64,000 nucleotides of DNA from Roseibium algicola (GCF_001999245.1 NZ_CP019630.1:2046001-2110000); one strand, 5' to 3'. Counted from the first letter of the stretch, positions 19,476-29,650 are shown. Numbers and translations are program-made. The notes: a model not told the origin generated them from the letters alone.

Positions 19476-21056
19476 TCAGAAAAGCATGTAGGTCGCCACG
19501 ACCGCGCAGGCGGCAATGACCCACAAGGCAACCCGCCCCGAGCGGGTGTGACGTGCCTCTGCACGACCAATTGCTTCGGCTGTCTCGTCGTCGAACCTGA
19601 GGCCGCCCTGTGTCATCCTTTCCAGCTCTTCCGACATCCGACCGATCCTGTCGGCAAAGAGCGGCATGTCGTTGGCAATGCGCGCCAGTGCCGACAGCGC
19701 ATCACCGGCATCACGCAGTTTGCCGACCGGGCCAAGGTTGTCCTTGATCCAGGTGCCGACAACGGGTTCAGCCGTCCGCCACATGTCCAGATTGGGATTG
19801 AGCGAACGCGCCACGCCTTCGACCACGACCATGGTCTTCTGCAACATGATCAGCTGGGTCTGGGTGCTCATCTCGAAGAGTTCCGTCACTTCAAACAGCT
19901 GGGTCAGCAGGCGGGCCATGGAGATTTCGCTGGCATCGTGACCGTGGATCGGCTCGCCGATGGCACGGATCGCCTGGGCGAACATGTCGACATCCTGATG
20001 CGCGGGCACATAGCCGGCCTCGAAATGCACCTCCGCCACCCGTCGGTAGTTGCGGGTGATGAAGCCGAACAGGATTTCTGCCAGAAACCGGCGCTCGCGC
20101 TTGTTGAGACGGCCGATGATGCCGAAGTCGACGGCAACCAGGGTGCCGTCGGGCTCAACGAAGAGATTGCCCTGGTGCATGTCTGCATGAAAGAAGCCGT
20201 CGCGCAGTGTGTGGCGCAGGAAGCTCTGGATGACGGCAGCCCCCAGCGCTTCCAGGTCATGGCCATCTTCCTTGAGACCCTCGACGTCCGACATCTTGCG
20301 GCCGTCGATCCATTCCATGGTCAACACGCCCTTGGCGGTGCGCAGCCACTCGACAGCCGGAACGCGGAACCCCGGATCGTCAGCGGTGTTCTCGGCCATT
20401 TCCGACAGGGCCGCGGCCTCCAGACGGAAGTCCATTTCCATCGCGACCGACTGGGCCAGCGTGTCCACGACCGCAACCGGCCGAAGGCGCCGCGAGGGCG
20501 GATGGAACCGTTCGGCCAGGCGGGCGACGAGGTAGTAGCTTTCGAGATCGCGCTGGAAGCGGCGGGAAACGCCCGGCCGCAGCACCTTGACCGCAACCTT
20601 TCGCTCCGTGCCGTCCTGATCGAGGATCACGGCCGGATGAACCTGGGCAATCGAGGCAGCGGCAACGGCTTCGCCGAAGGACACGAAGACCTCATCGAGC
20701 GGCTTGCCAAGCTGCTCGGCTACCGCGGCGCAGGCCGCATCATGATCGAACGCCGGCAACCGGTCCTGAAGGGCTGACAGTTCGCGTGCGGCTTCCTTGC
20801 CGACCACATCGGCCCGGGTCGCCAGGAACTGGCCAAGCTTCACATAGGACGGCCCAAGCTTGTTCAGCGCGTCGGACAGGCGAAGGTCTGCCCGCTTGTT
20901 GCGAACCGACCGACGCTCCAGAAGCCGCGCCATGGCAATGGCAAACCGAGGCCCGGCCGGCAGGTCCGGAAGCGAAACGAGGCCGAAAACGCCCTCGCGC
21001 GCCATCACGAAACCCGCCCGCGCCAGGCGGAGAAAAGGCATCACGGGAAGGGCCAT
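19476..21056 (-). CDS. ubiB: UbiB-family atypical kinase/ATPase for ubiquinone synthesis
   Basis: UbiB is an ABC1/ADCK-type protein-kinase-like ATPase needed for ubiquinone synthesis. The KxGQ signature is in SYVKLGQFLATRADVVG, the catalytic segment is FHADMHQGNLFV and the metal-binding DFG-like motif is VDFGIIGRL. One C-terminal membrane segment (VALWVIAACAVVATYMLF) anchors it in the inner membrane. It has 526 residues and begins 3 bases after the ubiE stop, forming ubiE-ubiB. Confidence 0.95.
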   Translation of the reverse strand: MALPVMPFLRLARAGFVMAREGVFGLVSLPDLPAGPRFAIAMARLLERRSVRNKRADLRLSDALNKLGPSYVKLGQFLATRADVVGKEAARELSALQDRLPAFDHDAACAAVAEQLGKPLDEVFVSFGEAVAAASIAQVHPAVILDQDGTERKVAVKVLRPGVSRRFQRDLESYYLVARLAERFHPPSRRLRPVAVVDTLAQSVAMEMDFRLEAAALSEMAENTADDPGFRVPAVEWLRTAKGVLTMEWIDGRKMSDVEGLKEDGHDLEALGAAVIQSFLRHTLRDGFFHADMHQGNLFVEPDGTLVAVDFGIIGRLNKRERRFLAEILFGFITRNYRRVAEVHFEAGYVPAHQDVDMFAQAIRAIGEPIHGHDASEISMARLLTQLFEVTELFEMSTQTQLIMLQKTMVVVEGVARSLNPNLDMWRTAEPVVGTWIKDNLGPVGKLRDAGDALSALARIANDMPLFADRIGRMSEELERMTQGGLRFDDETAEAIGRAEARHTRSGRVALWVIAACAVVATYMLF

Positions 21057-21059
21057 GTA

Positions 21060-21863
21060 TCAGAGTTTCCAGCCGTAATGCAGGGCGGCGATACCGCCGG
21101 AGTAGTTGCGGTAGCCGACACGCTCGAACCCGGCTTCGCGGATCATGTCCGCAAAACGTTCCTGGTTCGGGAAATTGCGGATCGATTCCACCAGATACTT
21201 GTAAGGGTCACCGTCCCCTGTCACCCAGCGGCCCATGGCCGGGATCGCGTTGAAGGAAAAGGTGTCATAGACCTTGTCAAGCATCGGCACGTCGACTTCG
21301 GAGAACTCCAGACACATGAAGCGGCCACCCCGCTTCAGAACCCTGCGCGCTTCCCGCAGCGCCTTGGGAATGTCCGGCACGTTGCGGATGCCGAAGGCGA
21401 TCGTATAGGCATCGAAACTCTTGTCGGGAAACGGCAGCTCCTCGGCATTGCCCTGGCTGAAGGTGATGAGATCCGACAGACCGGCCTTTTCGGCCCGGTC
21501 GCGGCCGACGCCGAGCATGCTTTCGTTGATGTCGCACACCACGGCACGGGCCGTGTCGTTGGACCGGCGAACCACGCGGGTGGCGATGTCGCCGGTTCCG
21601 CCGGCCACATCCAGCAGCCGCCAGTTGGAGGCAGCTGTCTTGGGCGGTGCCAGGAACGAGACCATGGCATCCTTCCAGACCCGGTGAAGGCCGCCGGACA
21701 TGAGGTCGTTCATGAGGTCGTAGCGCTCGGCAACCTTGTGAAACACATCGTCCACCAGTGCCTGCTTTTGCCCTTCGGCAACCTTGGTAAAGCCGAAACT
21801 GGTCGGCATTTCTTCCGGTGCGCGGTTCGACCTGACCGAATGCCCCTGTGCCTGTTGCGTCAT
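21060..21863 (-). CDS. ubiE: Ubiquinone/menaquinone methyltransferase UbiE
   Basis: UbiE is the C-methyltransferase for 2-polyprenyl-6-methoxy-benzoquinol in ubiquinone synthesis. SAM-binding motif I reads [12 protein letters not shown], with further UbiE blocks [17 protein letters not shown] and [12 protein letters not shown]. It has 267 residues. The first about 20 residues are variable, so a start at the second methionine is possible. It is divergent from mutM. Confidence 0.95.
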   Translation of the reverse strand: MTQQAQGHSVRSNRAPEEMPTSFGFTKVAEGQKQALVDDVFHKVAERYDLMNDLMSGGLHRVWKDAMVSFLAPPKTAASNWRLLDVAGGTGDIATRVVRRSNDTARAVVCDINESMLGVGRDRAEKAGLSDLITFSQGNAEELPFPDKSFDAYTIAFGIRNVPDIPKALREARRVLKRGGRFMCLEFSEVDVPMLDKVYDTFSFNAIPAMGRWVTGDGDPYKYLVESIRNFPNQERFADMIREAGFERVGYRNYSGGIAALHYGWKL

Positions 21864-22104
21864 GAAAGCGCCTCCAAGATCACCCCGCGCCGCGACAAGA
21901 CTGCCGGGCGGCGGCGGGTTCGATCACTTCTTACCCGTTGGACAAGCCACCTGTTGAAAGAGCTGGCGGATTGCCGTTTCGAAACTATCTTCAAAGTGCG
22001 CCGGACCATAGTACAAGCCATTGGCGAGCGCTATCTGTGCCGGCCACCAAAAACCATATGCCGCAGGCCTATAGCCTGCCATGACAGCGGATACCAGACC
22101 TCTC

Positions 22105-22998
22105 ATGCCCGAACTCCCGGAAGTCGAAACCGTCAAGCGCGGCCTAGCCCCCACTTTCGAAGGGGCTCTGATTGCCAAGGTCGACCAGAACCGGCCGGAC
22201 CTGCGCTTTCCTTTTCCTGACGGTTTCGCCGATCGATTGACCGGACGAAGGCTGACCGTGCTTTCGCGCCGGTCGAAATACCTGTTGGGCGATGTCGACA
22301 GCGGCGATGTGCTGGTCATGCACCTTGGCATGTCTGGATCGTTCCGGATCGAAAACGATCTTTCCGCGGATACGCCGGGCGCCTTTGTCCATGCGCGCAG
22401 CAAGGACCCGAAACACGACCACGTCGTCTTCCATCTGGAGACCGTTGACGGCGGGCGAGCCCGGATCGTCTACAACGACCCGCGCCGGTTCGGCTTCATG
22501 GATCTCATTGCCCGTCCCGTGCTCGCAGACCATCCCTTTTTCCGTGAGCTCGGCCTGGAGCCTCTCGGCAACGATCTGGGCGGCGAAACACTGGCGCGGC
22601 TTTTCAATGGCCGGAAGACGCCGCTGAAGGCGGCCCTGCTCAACCAGAAACTGATTGCGGGCCTTGGCAACATATATGTGTGCGAAGCGCTCTGGCGCAC
22701 CGGGCTCAGCCCGGAACGGGCTGCCGGCACGCTGGTGACGAAAACAGGCAAGCCGACAAAAAAGGCGGAAGAACTGGCCGCCAATATCCGCGCCACCCTG
22801 GAAGACGCCATCCGGGCGGGCGGGTCCTCGCTGCGCGATCACACCCAGGCAGACGGCACACTTGGCTACTTTCAGCACTCGTTTGCCGTCTACGACCGCG
22901 AAGGCCAAGCCTGCCGGACACCAGGCTGCAAGGGCACCGTCGCCCGGCTGGTCCAGTCCAACCGGTCAACCTTCCACTGCCCGGCCTGCCAGAGCTGA
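22105..22998 (+). CDS. mutM: Formamidopyrimidine-DNA glycosylase MutM
   Basis: MutM (Fpg) removes 8-oxoguanine and FaPy lesions. The start must be the ATG at 22105, because the catalytic nucleophile is the N-terminal proline in [14 protein letters not shown]; an ATG at 22081 would bury it. The helix-two-turn-helix segment contains [20 protein letters not shown], and a C-terminal zinc finger has cysteines in CRTPGCKG and CPACQS. It has 297 residues. Confidence 0.96.
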   Translation: MPELPEVETVKRGLAPTFEGALIAKVDQNRPDLRFPFPDGFADRLTGRRLTVLSRRSKYLLGDVDSGDVLVMHLGMSGSFRIENDLSADTPGAFVHARSKDPKHDHVVFHLETVDGGRARIVYNDPRRFGFMDLIARPVLADHPFFRELGLEPLGNDLGGETLARLFNGRKTPLKAALLNQKLIAGLGNIYVCEALWRTGLSPERAAGTLVTKTGKPTKKAEELAANIRATLEDAIRAGGSSLRDHTQADGTLGYFQHSFAVYDREGQACRTPGCKGTVARLVQSNRSTFHCPACQS

Positions 22999-23153
22999 CT
23001 TGTCCTATCGGTCAAGCTTGCCAGACCCGCCCGACCTCGGGTAGGCATTGCCGGTGAAGTACACGTCCAGGAAACCGCAGGCACCAGGAGCCGGGCTCGA
23101 GAAAGACCTGGTCATCCGGCCCGGCGCGGTTTCCAGCACTGGGAGCGGGCAAC

Positions 23154-23927
23154 ATGGGATATGAGAACATCCGCGTCGAAAAACGCGGAAAAGTCGGTCT
23201 GATCACTCTGGATCGGCCGAAAGCCTTGAATGCACTCAATTCGGCCCTGGTTGCCGAACTCGGCACGGCGCTTGACGGGTTCGATGCGGACGAGCGGATC
23301 GGCTGTATCGTCATCACCGGCTCGGAAAAGGCCTTTGCCGCCGGTGCCGACATCAAGGAAATGCAGCCGCACAATTTTTCGTCCGCCTATCAGACGGACC
23401 TGATCACGCCCTTCGACCGGGTTTCGCGCAACCGCAAGCCGATCATCGCCGCCGTGGCGGGCTATGCGCTTGGCGGCGGCTGCGAGCTGGCCATGCTGTG
23501 CGACTTCATCATTGCCGCGGACACGGCCAAGTTCGGCCAGCCGGAAATCACGCTCGGCGTTATTCCAGGTGCCGGCGGCACCCAGCGTCTGACGCGGTTC
23601 GTCGGCAAGTCCAAAGCCATGGAAATGGTCCTGACCGGCCGCATGATGGACGCTGAAGAAGCCGAGCGCAGCGGTCTCGTCAGCCGTATCGTTCCGGCGG
23701 ATGACTTGCTTGAAGAAGCGCTGAAAGCGGCTGAAAAGATCGCCGATTTCTCTCTGCCTGTCGTCATGATGGCCAAGGAAAGTGTCGACCGGGCCTATGA
23801 AACCACCCTGTCGGAAGGCGTCCGCTTCGAACGGCGCGTGTTCCAGGCCCTGTTCGCCCTGGAAGACCAGAACGAAGGCATGAGCGCCTTCACCGAGAAA
23901 CGTACGCCGCAGTTCCGGAACAAATAA
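23154..23927 (+). CDS. Enoyl-CoA hydratase
   Basis: This short-chain enoyl-CoA hydratase of the crotonase fold has 257 residues. Both catalytic glutamates are present, in [13 protein letters not shown] and [16 protein letters not shown]; the oxyanion loop is [11 protein letters not shown]. It hydrates 2-enoyl-CoA to (S)-3-hydroxyacyl-CoA in beta-oxidation. It is monocistronic, ended by a strong hairpin at 23993. Confidence 0.95.
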   Translation: MGYENIRVEKRGKVGLITLDRPKALNALNSALVAELGTALDGFDADERIGCIVITGSEKAFAAGADIKEMQPHNFSSAYQTDLITPFDRVSRNRKPIIAAVAGYALGGGCELAMLCDFIIAADTAKFGQPEITLGVIPGAGGTQRLTRFVGKSKAMEMVLTGRMMDAEEAERSGLVSRIVPADDLLEEALKAAEKIADFSLPVVMMAKESVDRAYETTLSEGVRFERRVFQALFALEDQNEGMSAFTEKRTPQFRNK

Positions 23928-23952
23928 ACTACGGCGTTCAACGATAAAGCCG

Positions 23953-23981
23953 TTGACGGCGTCCGAAAGCGCGATTATAAG
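23953..23981 (+). promoter_or_regulatory. Sigma-70-type promoter before rpsT
   Basis: TTGACG (23953-23958), a 17-base spacer and TATAAG (23976-23981) form a near-consensus promoter between the enoyl-CoA hydratase gene and rpsT. Transcription would start near 23988, immediately ahead of a terminator-like hairpin. Confidence 0.6.
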
Positions 23982-23992
23982 CAGCGCCCAAT

Positions 23993-24022
23993 CGGTGGCG
24001 GTTTTCCGCCGCCGTTGTTTTT
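23993..24022 (+). terminator. Terminator or attenuator in the rpsT leader
   Basis: A 9-bp stem with one G-T pair (23993-24001 with 24006-24014) has a TTTT loop and is followed by TTGTTTTTT. It could end the enoyl-CoA hydratase transcript. It also lies only a few bases after the predicted rpsT start site. Confidence 0.7.
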
Positions 24023-24102
24023 TGATCGGGTCTTGCAGCTTTGGCTCCCTTGTCCCGATCGCCACCGGACACTAGTCCCAATTACCGATCAGGATAGAGC
24101 CC

Positions 24103-24369
24103 ATGGCCAACACACCATCGGCCAAGAAGGCGGCCCGCAAGATTGCCCGCCGGACGGCCACGAACAAAGACCGTCGCAGCCGCGTGCGCACGTTCCTGCG
24201 CAAGGTTGAGGAAGCAATTGCTTCCGGCGATCAGGCCGCTGCAAACGAAGCCTTCAAGGTTGCGCAGCCGGAAATCATGCGCGCTGCCGGCAAAGGCACG
24301 ATGCATGCCAACACGGCCTCCCGGAAGGTTTCCCGCCTCAATGCCCGTATCAAGGCACTCAGCGCGTAA
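24103..24369 (+). CDS. rpsT: 30S ribosomal protein S20
   Basis: This is the small-subunit primary binding protein S20, 88 residues, Lys/Arg/Ala-rich throughout ([20 protein letters not shown]). The conserved block [21 protein letters not shown] near the end is diagnostic. It is followed 29 bases later by a strong terminator. rpsT upstream of dnaA is the common order in Hyphomicrobiales. Confidence 0.97.
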   Translation: MANTPSAKKAARKIARRTATNKDRRSRVRTFLRKVEEAIASGDQAAANEAFKVAQPEIMRAAGKGTMHANTASRKVSRLNARIKALSA

Positions 24370-24397
24370 CCGACCCGTCATACGACCGTTAAAAAGA

Positions 24398-24423
24398 CCC
24401 GGCCACAGTGCCGGGTTTTTTTT
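24398..24423 (+). terminator. rpsT intrinsic terminator
   Basis: A 6-bp GC stem (24398-24403 with 24410-24415), a 6-base loop and eight consecutive T follow rpsT directly. A run of A precedes the stem. Confidence 0.9.
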
Positions 24424-25013
24424 AGCCACGCAATTTTGTGGATGACGAAATTTGACAACTCATACGCGCAATATTGCAATTTCTACCGAGTATAATAGTG
24501 TCAGGAAAAACGTTTATTTTTCAGATATTTACGCACATGTACCATTGAGAGAAGGCGATCAATCCGGATTCGATACGAGTCAAGCTATCAGTTCCGAAAT
24601 TTTTTTTGAAATTGTTGTTTTTGAAATGTGACAGGGCGCTTCAGAGCGAAAAGTCATTGCGGTAAAACACATTTGCTCGCTCGCCAGCAGGGGCCAAAAA
24701 CACAGTGACGCGGGGGGAGAAACCGGCACTTTCCGCCATTCGCAAAAACCCGCTGTTGCCCCTTCGGTCGCGGTCTGTATATTAACAATACGGCTGGCGG
24801 GTAAGACCAGCGACCAACTTAAAAACGGTGCTTGGAAAACAATGAAAAAGTTAAACCGAACCATCGCTGAGCACATCAAATCCAGTTCACGGAATGAATA
24901 CGTTAGCGTATTCGAACACTCAGGCATTTAGCCTGAAGTAACCTACTTCTTTCTCAAGAAAATCTTGAAGAATACTTTTGATCAATAGCGTCACGCTATT
25001 GAAGGGGGCGGCT
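24424..25013. other. AT-rich non-coding gap between rpsT and the rhodanese gene
   Basis: I see no convincing gene in this 590-base stretch; an open frame on the minus strand (24580-24927) has unlikely composition. It holds one DnaA-box-like 9-mer, TGTGGATGA (24438-24446, one mismatch to TGTGGATAA), T-tracts near 24600, and three hairpins in its last 120 bases: 24896-24913 (7-bp stem), 24920-24936 (6-bp stem) and 24983-25001 (8-bp stem). The last abuts the purine-rich ribosome-binding region of the rhodanese gene. One DnaA box is too few to call an origin. Confidence 0.5.
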
Positions 25014-25454
25014 TTGCAATTTCAGGGTGGATATGCAGGAAACGTGACTGCGCAGGAGGCCTTTGACGGCCTTGCCGGGCAGCAGGAAGCAACTCTTATC
25101 GACGTGCGCACACAGGCCGAATGGTCCTTTGTCGGGGTGCCGGACCTTCGTCCGCTCGGCAAGGAGCCGATCCTGGCCGAATGGCAGAGCTTTCCGTCGA
25201 CCGGACCCAATCCGGCATTCGCGGAATCGGTTTCTGATGTTCTGGTCAAAAAAGGACTTGACCGGAACGCGCCAATCTATTTCTTGTGCCGCTCCGGAGC
25301 ACGGAGCCAGGCAGCTGCGATCGCCCTGACGCAGGCCGGCTTTACGCAGTGCTTCAATATCTCCGATGGTTTCGAGGGCCCACTCGGCCCGGATGGCCAC
25401 CGTGGGACCCAGTCCGGCTGGAAGGCCGCCGGATTGCCCTGGATTCAAAGTTAG
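25014..25454 (+). CDS. Rhodanese-domain protein
   Basis: This single-domain rhodanese-like sulfurtransferase has the active-site loop CRSGARSQ with the catalytic Cys. The N-terminal ATLIDVRTQAEWSFVGVPDL is typical. I favour the TTG at 25014 (146 residues), because GAAGGGGGCGG lies just upstream and a perfect hairpin (24983-25001) sits before it; a TTG at 24978 would put that hairpin inside the coding region. It lies between rpsT and dnaA. The sulfur donor and acceptor are unknown. Confidence 0.85.
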   Translation: MQFQGGYAGNVTAQEAFDGLAGQQEATLIDVRTQAEWSFVGVPDLRPLGKEPILAEWQSFPSTGPNPAFAESVSDVLVKKGLDRNAPIYFLCRSGARSQAAAIALTQAGFTQCFNISDGFEGPLGPDGHRGTQSGWKAAGLPWIQS

Positions 25455-25514
25455 TTACCCTGCCCATCGACAGGGTCAGGTGAAGGGAGATTTTCCTTCG
25501 CCATATAAATAACC

Positions 25515-25550
25515 GTCCCAAAAGGGACATTATAATGCTGCAAAAGCAGC
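25515..25550 (+). promoter_or_regulatory. Twin AAAA-loop hairpins in the dnaA leader
   Basis: Two perfect 5-bp stem-loops lie nearly back to back: GTCCC-AAAA-GGGAC (25515-25528) and GCTGC-AAAA-GCAGC (25537-25550). Both have AAAA loops. Between them sits TATAAT (25531-25536), a possible -10 box. They end 58 bases before the dnaA start codon. Confidence 0.55.
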
Positions 25551-25608
25551 AAGGCGTCGAAGAACGGCTGTGGCGGACTGTTCTTCACATTTACAGGAGG
25601 CAGATAAC

Positions 25609-27084
25609 ATGCAGGTTCAGGAGGCAGGCGGCTCCGAACAGTGGAAACGGGTGAAGAAACAGCTTCGCGCAGAATTGGGCGATGATGTTTTTACCAGCTG
25701 GTTTGCACGTGTAGACCTCGAGGAGCACCAGGACGGCACCGTTCGTCTGTCTGTTCCGACCCGGTTTTTGAAACAGTGGATTCAGAACAACTACAACGAC
25801 CAGCTGATGGGTCTCTGGCAGCGTGAATGTGACAACGTTCACCGCATCGAACTGACGGTACGCGGCGCAATCCGCCCACGTCAGACCCCGATTGCCAAGC
25901 CGAGCCTCGCAGCACCCCAGGGCAGCAAGCCGGCGACTGCAGAAACCCGTTCCGACGCACTTTCCGACGCGGCACAGGTAACCCGGGCCCAGGCGGCAAC
26001 CGCGGCTCTCGGCCGAGGCGAGACCAGCTCGGACAACGCTCGTGACGTCCTGCAAGGTGCGGCGCTCGATCCGAAATACACATTCGAGACCTTTGTCGAA
26101 GGCGAGTCCAACAATCTGGCCCTGGCTGCGGCCCGGCAGGTTGCCGCCGGCGGCGCGGTCACATTCAATCCGCTTTACCTGCATGCCTCCGTCGGTCTGG
26201 GCAAGACCCACCTGATGCAGGCCGTGGCCGCAAAGGCCCGGGCGTCCGGCCGAAAGGTGCTCTACCTGACGGCCGAGCACTTCATGTACAAATTCGTTGC
26301 CGCCCTGAAGTCCCAGTCCGCACTGGCCTTCAAGGAGAACCTGCGCACGATCGATCTTCTGCTGATCGACGACATGCAGTTCCTGCACGGCAAGCAGGTG
26401 CAGCAGGAGTTCTGCCACACCCTCAACGCCCTCATCGACGGGGCCCGCCAGGTGATCGTGGCCGCAGACCGCGCGCCTTCCGAACTTGATACTCTCGACG
26501 ACCGTGTCCGCTCACGCCTGTCCGGCGGTCTGGTGGTCGGTATTCAGGAACCGGATTTCGCACTGCGCCGGAACATCCTGGCCACGCGCGTCGATACGGC
26601 CCGCAAGACCTACCCGCAATTCGACGTTCCGGAAGGTGTGCTGGATTATGTCGCGCGTCATGTTGCCTCCTCGGGCCGCGACCTTGAAGGCGCGCTCAAC
26701 CGGCTGATCGCGCACAACCAGCTGACCAACCAGCCGATCACGCAGGAAATGGCCGAGATGACCCTGCGCGACCTGGTTCGCTCCAGCGAGCCGCGCCGGG
26801 TGAAGATCGAGGACATCCAGCGGGTGGTCTCCAAGCATTATAATGTCACCAAGGCGGATCTGCTGTCGGCCCGGCGTACCCGGACCATCGTTCGCCCGCG
26901 CCAGATCGCCATGTATCTTGCCAAGGTGATGACCCCGCGCTCACTGCCGGAAATCGGTCGCCGGTTCGGCAACCGGGATCACACAACGGTTCTGCACGCT
27001 GTCCGCAAGATCGAGGAAATGGCGCGTGCCGACTATGCCCTGGCGCAGGAGCTGGAACTGCTCAAGCGCATGCTTGACGCCTGA
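25609..27084 (+). CDS. dnaA: Chromosomal replication initiator DnaA
   Basis: DnaA is the AAA+ initiator that binds DnaA boxes and opens oriC. Domain I covers about residues 1-80 ([18 protein letters not shown]), followed by an Ala/Gln-rich domain II. Domain III has Walker A in SVGLGKT (about 194-200) and Walker B LLIDD (251-255). Domain IV has the DNA-binding signature [14 protein letters not shown]. The ATG at 25609 has AGGAGG eight bases upstream and gives 491 residues; a start 13 codons earlier has no ribosome-binding site. A terminator follows at 27206. Confidence 0.98.
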   Translation: MQVQEAGGSEQWKRVKKQLRAELGDDVFTSWFARVDLEEHQDGTVRLSVPTRFLKQWIQNNYNDQLMGLWQRECDNVHRIELTVRGAIRPRQTPIAKPSLAAPQGSKPATAETRSDALSDAAQVTRAQAATAALGRGETSSDNARDVLQGAALDPKYTFETFVEGESNNLALAAARQVAAGGAVTFNPLYLHASVGLGKTHLMQAVAAKARASGRKVLYLTAEHFMYKFVAALKSQSALAFKENLRTIDLLLIDDMQFLHGKQVQQEFCHTLNALIDGARQVIVAADRAPSELDTLDDRVRSRLSGGLVVGIQEPDFALRRNILATRVDTARKTYPQFDVPEGVLDYVARHVASSGRDLEGALNRLIAHNQLTNQPITQEMAEMTLRDLVRSSEPRRVKIEDIQRVVSKHYNVTKADLLSARRTRTIVRPRQIAMYLAKVMTPRSLPEIGRRFGNRDHTTVLHAVRKIEEMARADYALAQELELLKRMLDA

Positions 27085-27205
27085 GGCGGCAAGCTTCGGA
27101 AACGGGTCTTTTGCGGATGCCTGCCTGAATTCAAACGGGCATCCGCCAGCCTGATCCCGGATCGCGCTAAACCAAGGTTAAAATACACGATATTCTACCA
27201 AAATT

Positions 27206-27238
27206 GGGGGCGTTCGGGCAGAACGCCCCCTTGCTTTT
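27206..27238 (+). terminator. dnaA intrinsic terminator
   Basis: A perfect 9-bp GC-rich stem (27206-27214 with 27222-27230), a 7-base loop and the tail TTGCTTTT lie about 120 bases after the dnaA stop. dnaN therefore probably has its own promoter within 27239-27344. Confidence 0.85.
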
Positions 27239-27344
27239 GGAGCCGGTTAAGGGCAGTGTCGTCCACCCCGCTCCACACCGGAGCCAAGAATATTCAATCA
27301 GCCCGGCAGTTCAGCCAGGCGCTTCATGAGTACGGAACGAGAGT

Positions 27345-28463
27345 ATGAAAGCGACCCTCGAGCGGACCGACCTCCTCAAGTCCTTGACCCATGTTCACCG
27401 CGTGGTCGAACGCCGGAATACCATTCCGATCCTGTCGAACGTTCTTCTGCGCGCCGATGGCGGCGCGATCAACCTGAAGGCAACGGACCTCGATCTGGAA
27501 ATCGTCGAAAGCGTTCCGGCCATGATTGAATTGCCGGGCGCGACCACCGTTCCGGCACACATGTTCTACGACATCGTCCGCAAGCTGCCAGAAGGCTCGC
27601 AGGTGGTTCTGGAAACCACCAGCGACAACGCCACGCTGGAAATCCGCGCCGGCCGCTCGAAGTTCACCCTGCAGATGCTGCCGGAAACCGACTTCCCCGA
27701 CCTGACCGCCGGCGACTTCAGCCACGGCTTTGCGCTGACAGGCGCCGATATCCGCAAGCTGATCGACGCGACCCAGTTCGCGATTTCGACCGAAGAGACC
27801 CGTTACTATCTGAACGGTATCTACCTGCACACGGTAGACGCGGGCTCCGGTCTCCAGTTCCGCGCCGTTGCCACAGATGGCCACCGTCTGGCCCAGGCAG
27901 AGGTACCGGCACCTTCCGGTTCGGCCGGCATGCCGGGTATCATCGTGCCGCGCAAGACCGTTGGCGAGATCCAGAAACTGCTCGAGAACCCGGAAGCCAA
28001 TGTCCAGATCGAGCTTTCCGATACCAAGATCCGCCTCACGACCGGCTCCGTCATCCTGACGTCCAAGCTGATCGACGGCACCTTCCCGGACTACGGCCGG
28101 GTGATCCCGCAGAACAACGACAAGGAAATGCGCGTCGACCGGGACGAATTCAAGGAAGCTGTCGACCGCGTGTCGACGATCTCCTCCGAACGCGGCCGTG
28201 CCGTCAAGCTGTCGCTGACCGAAGGTCGCCTGGTGCTGACTGTAAACAACCCGGATTCGGGCAGCGCGACGGAAGAACTTGCCGTCGAATATGATGCCGA
28301 TCCGTTGGAAATCGGCTTCAACTCCCGCTACCTGCTCGACATTGCCAACCAGCTGTCGAGCGATACGGCCCTGTTCCGTCTGGCGGACAGCGGCTCGCCG
28401 ACCCTCATTCAGGACAACACGGTCGACGACTGCCTGTTCGTTCTCATGCCGATGCGGGTCTGA
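27345..28463 (+). CDS. dnaN: DNA polymerase III beta subunit (sliding clamp)
   Basis: DnaN is the ring-shaped processivity clamp of 372 residues with three repeated clamp domains. It begins MKATLERTDLLKSLTHVHRVVERRNTIPILSN and ends in the conserved CLFVLMPMRV. It is first of the dnaN-recF-gyrB series. Confidence 0.98.
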   Translation: MKATLERTDLLKSLTHVHRVVERRNTIPILSNVLLRADGGAINLKATDLDLEIVESVPAMIELPGATTVPAHMFYDIVRKLPEGSQVVLETTSDNATLEIRAGRSKFTLQMLPETDFPDLTAGDFSHGFALTGADIRKLIDATQFAISTEETRYYLNGIYLHTVDAGSGLQFRAVATDGHRLAQAEVPAPSGSAGMPGIIVPRKTVGEIQKLLENPEANVQIELSDTKIRLTTGSVILTSKLIDGTFPDYGRVIPQNNDKEMRVDRDEFKEAVDRVSTISSERGRAVKLSLTEGRLVLTVNNPDSGSATEELAVEYDADPLEIGFNSRYLLDIANQLSSDTALFRLADSGSPTLIQDNTVDDCLFVLMPMRV

Positions 28464-28501
28464 TCTAGCCGGCACGCCCAAACAGTAGCGGAAGTGGGGT
28501 C

Positions 28502-29650
28502 ATGACAGATTACCGGACGGCGCGGCTGACCCGTCTGTCGCTGACCGGCTTCCGCAACTACAGCACGCTGACATTGCCGATGGCGGCCAGGATGGTCGCC
28601 TTCGTCGGCCCCAATGGCGCCGGCAAGACCAATATTCTGGAAGCCATATCCTTTCTGACTGCCGGCCGCGGCCTGCGCCGGGCGGCCCTTGCCGACATTG
28701 CGCGCAAGGACGGCGATGGCAGCTGGAGCGTTGCCGCAACAGTTCTCTTGGATGGGTTCGAAACCAAAATCGGCACAGGTTTGGTGGCCGGCACCTCCGG
28801 GCGCAAGGTGCGTATCGACGGCGAGGAAGTTCGCGGCTCGGACAGTCTTCTGGACTACATGCGGGTGCTCTGGCTCGTGCCGTCGATGGACGGGCTGTTC
28901 ACCGGCCCCGGCTCCGACCGTCGCCGTTTTCTTGACCGGCTGACGCTGGCGATCGACCCGACCCACGGCCGCCGGGTCAGCGACTTCGAAAACGCCCTTC
29001 GTCAACGCAACCGCCTTCTCGATCAGGGCGGCTCCGATGCCTTTCTCAGCGCGCTGGAACAGCAGGTCGCCGAGCTCGGCACCGCCGTCTCCATCGCCAG
29101 GGCAGAGACCGTCGACCTGCTCAGCCGGATGATTGCCGGCCAGGCAGCCCAGGACCTGCCGTTTCCCCATGCTTCGGTTTCCCTTGAAGGTGCCTTCGAG
29201 GCGGAAACCGCCGGTTTGAGCGCCTCCGACCGGGAGGATCGCTACCGCCAGATGCTGCAGGACGGCCGACACCGCGACCGGGCCGCCGGGCGCACGCTCA
29301 ACGGACCGCATCTGAGTGATCTCACCGTTCATCACGCGGCCAAGGCGATGCCGGCTTCGCAATCCTCGACCGGGGAACAGAAAGCGCTGCTGATAGGCCT
29401 TATCCTTGCGCATGCCGAACTGACGGCAAAGGTGTCGGGGATGACGCCTGTCCTGCTGCTTGATGAGGTTGCCGCGCATCTCGATCCCGACCGTCGTTCA
29501 GCCCTGTTTTCGAAGCTGGATTCCCTTGGCGGACAGGTCTTCATGACCGGCACGGACGAGGCCCTTTTCGAGGCTTTGCCGGTAGAAGCCGAAGTGTTTG
29601 AGATCCGGGAGCACCAGGGCCGCCTGCTGAAGCGAGGCGAAGCCCCTTAA
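28502..29650 (+). CDS. recF: DNA replication and repair protein RecF
   Basis: RecF is an SMC-like ABC ATPase that loads RecA at gaps. Walker A is FVGPNGAGKTNILEA, the signature region is SSTGEQKALLIGLIL and Walker B is PVLLLDEVAAHLDPDRR. It has 382 residues. It follows dnaN by 38 bases and precedes gyrB by about 130 bases. Confidence 0.96.
   Translation: MTDYRTARLTRLSLTGFRNYSTLTLPMAARMVAFVGPNGAGKTNILEAISFLTAGRGLRRAALADIARKDGDGSWSVAATVLLDGFETKIGTGLVAGTSGRKVRIDGEEVRGSDSLLDYMRVLWLVPSMDGLFTGPGSDRRRFLDRLTLAIDPTHGRRVSDFENALRQRNRLLDQGGSDAFLSALEQQVAELGTAVSIARAETVDLLSRMIAGQAAQDLPFPHASVSLEGAFEAETAGLSASDREDRYRQMLQDGRHRDRAAGRTLNGPHLSDLTVHHAAKAMPASQSSTGEQKALLIGLILAHAELTAKVSGMTPVLLLDEVAAHLDPDRRSALFSKLDSLGGQVFMTGTDEALFEALPVEAEVFEIREHQGRLLKRGEAP

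Noticed and set aside
24580..24927. 115-codon minus-strand frame between rpsT and the rhodanese gene.
   Set aside because: No motif, no ribosome-binding site; it spans hairpins and T-tracts of a non-coding AT-rich region.
24424..25013. Chromosomal origin of replication near dnaA.
   Set aside because: Only one DnaA-box-like 9-mer was found, without clustered boxes. In many Hyphomicrobiales oriC lies elsewhere (near hemE). A box scan and GC-skew plot of the whole chromosome would decide.
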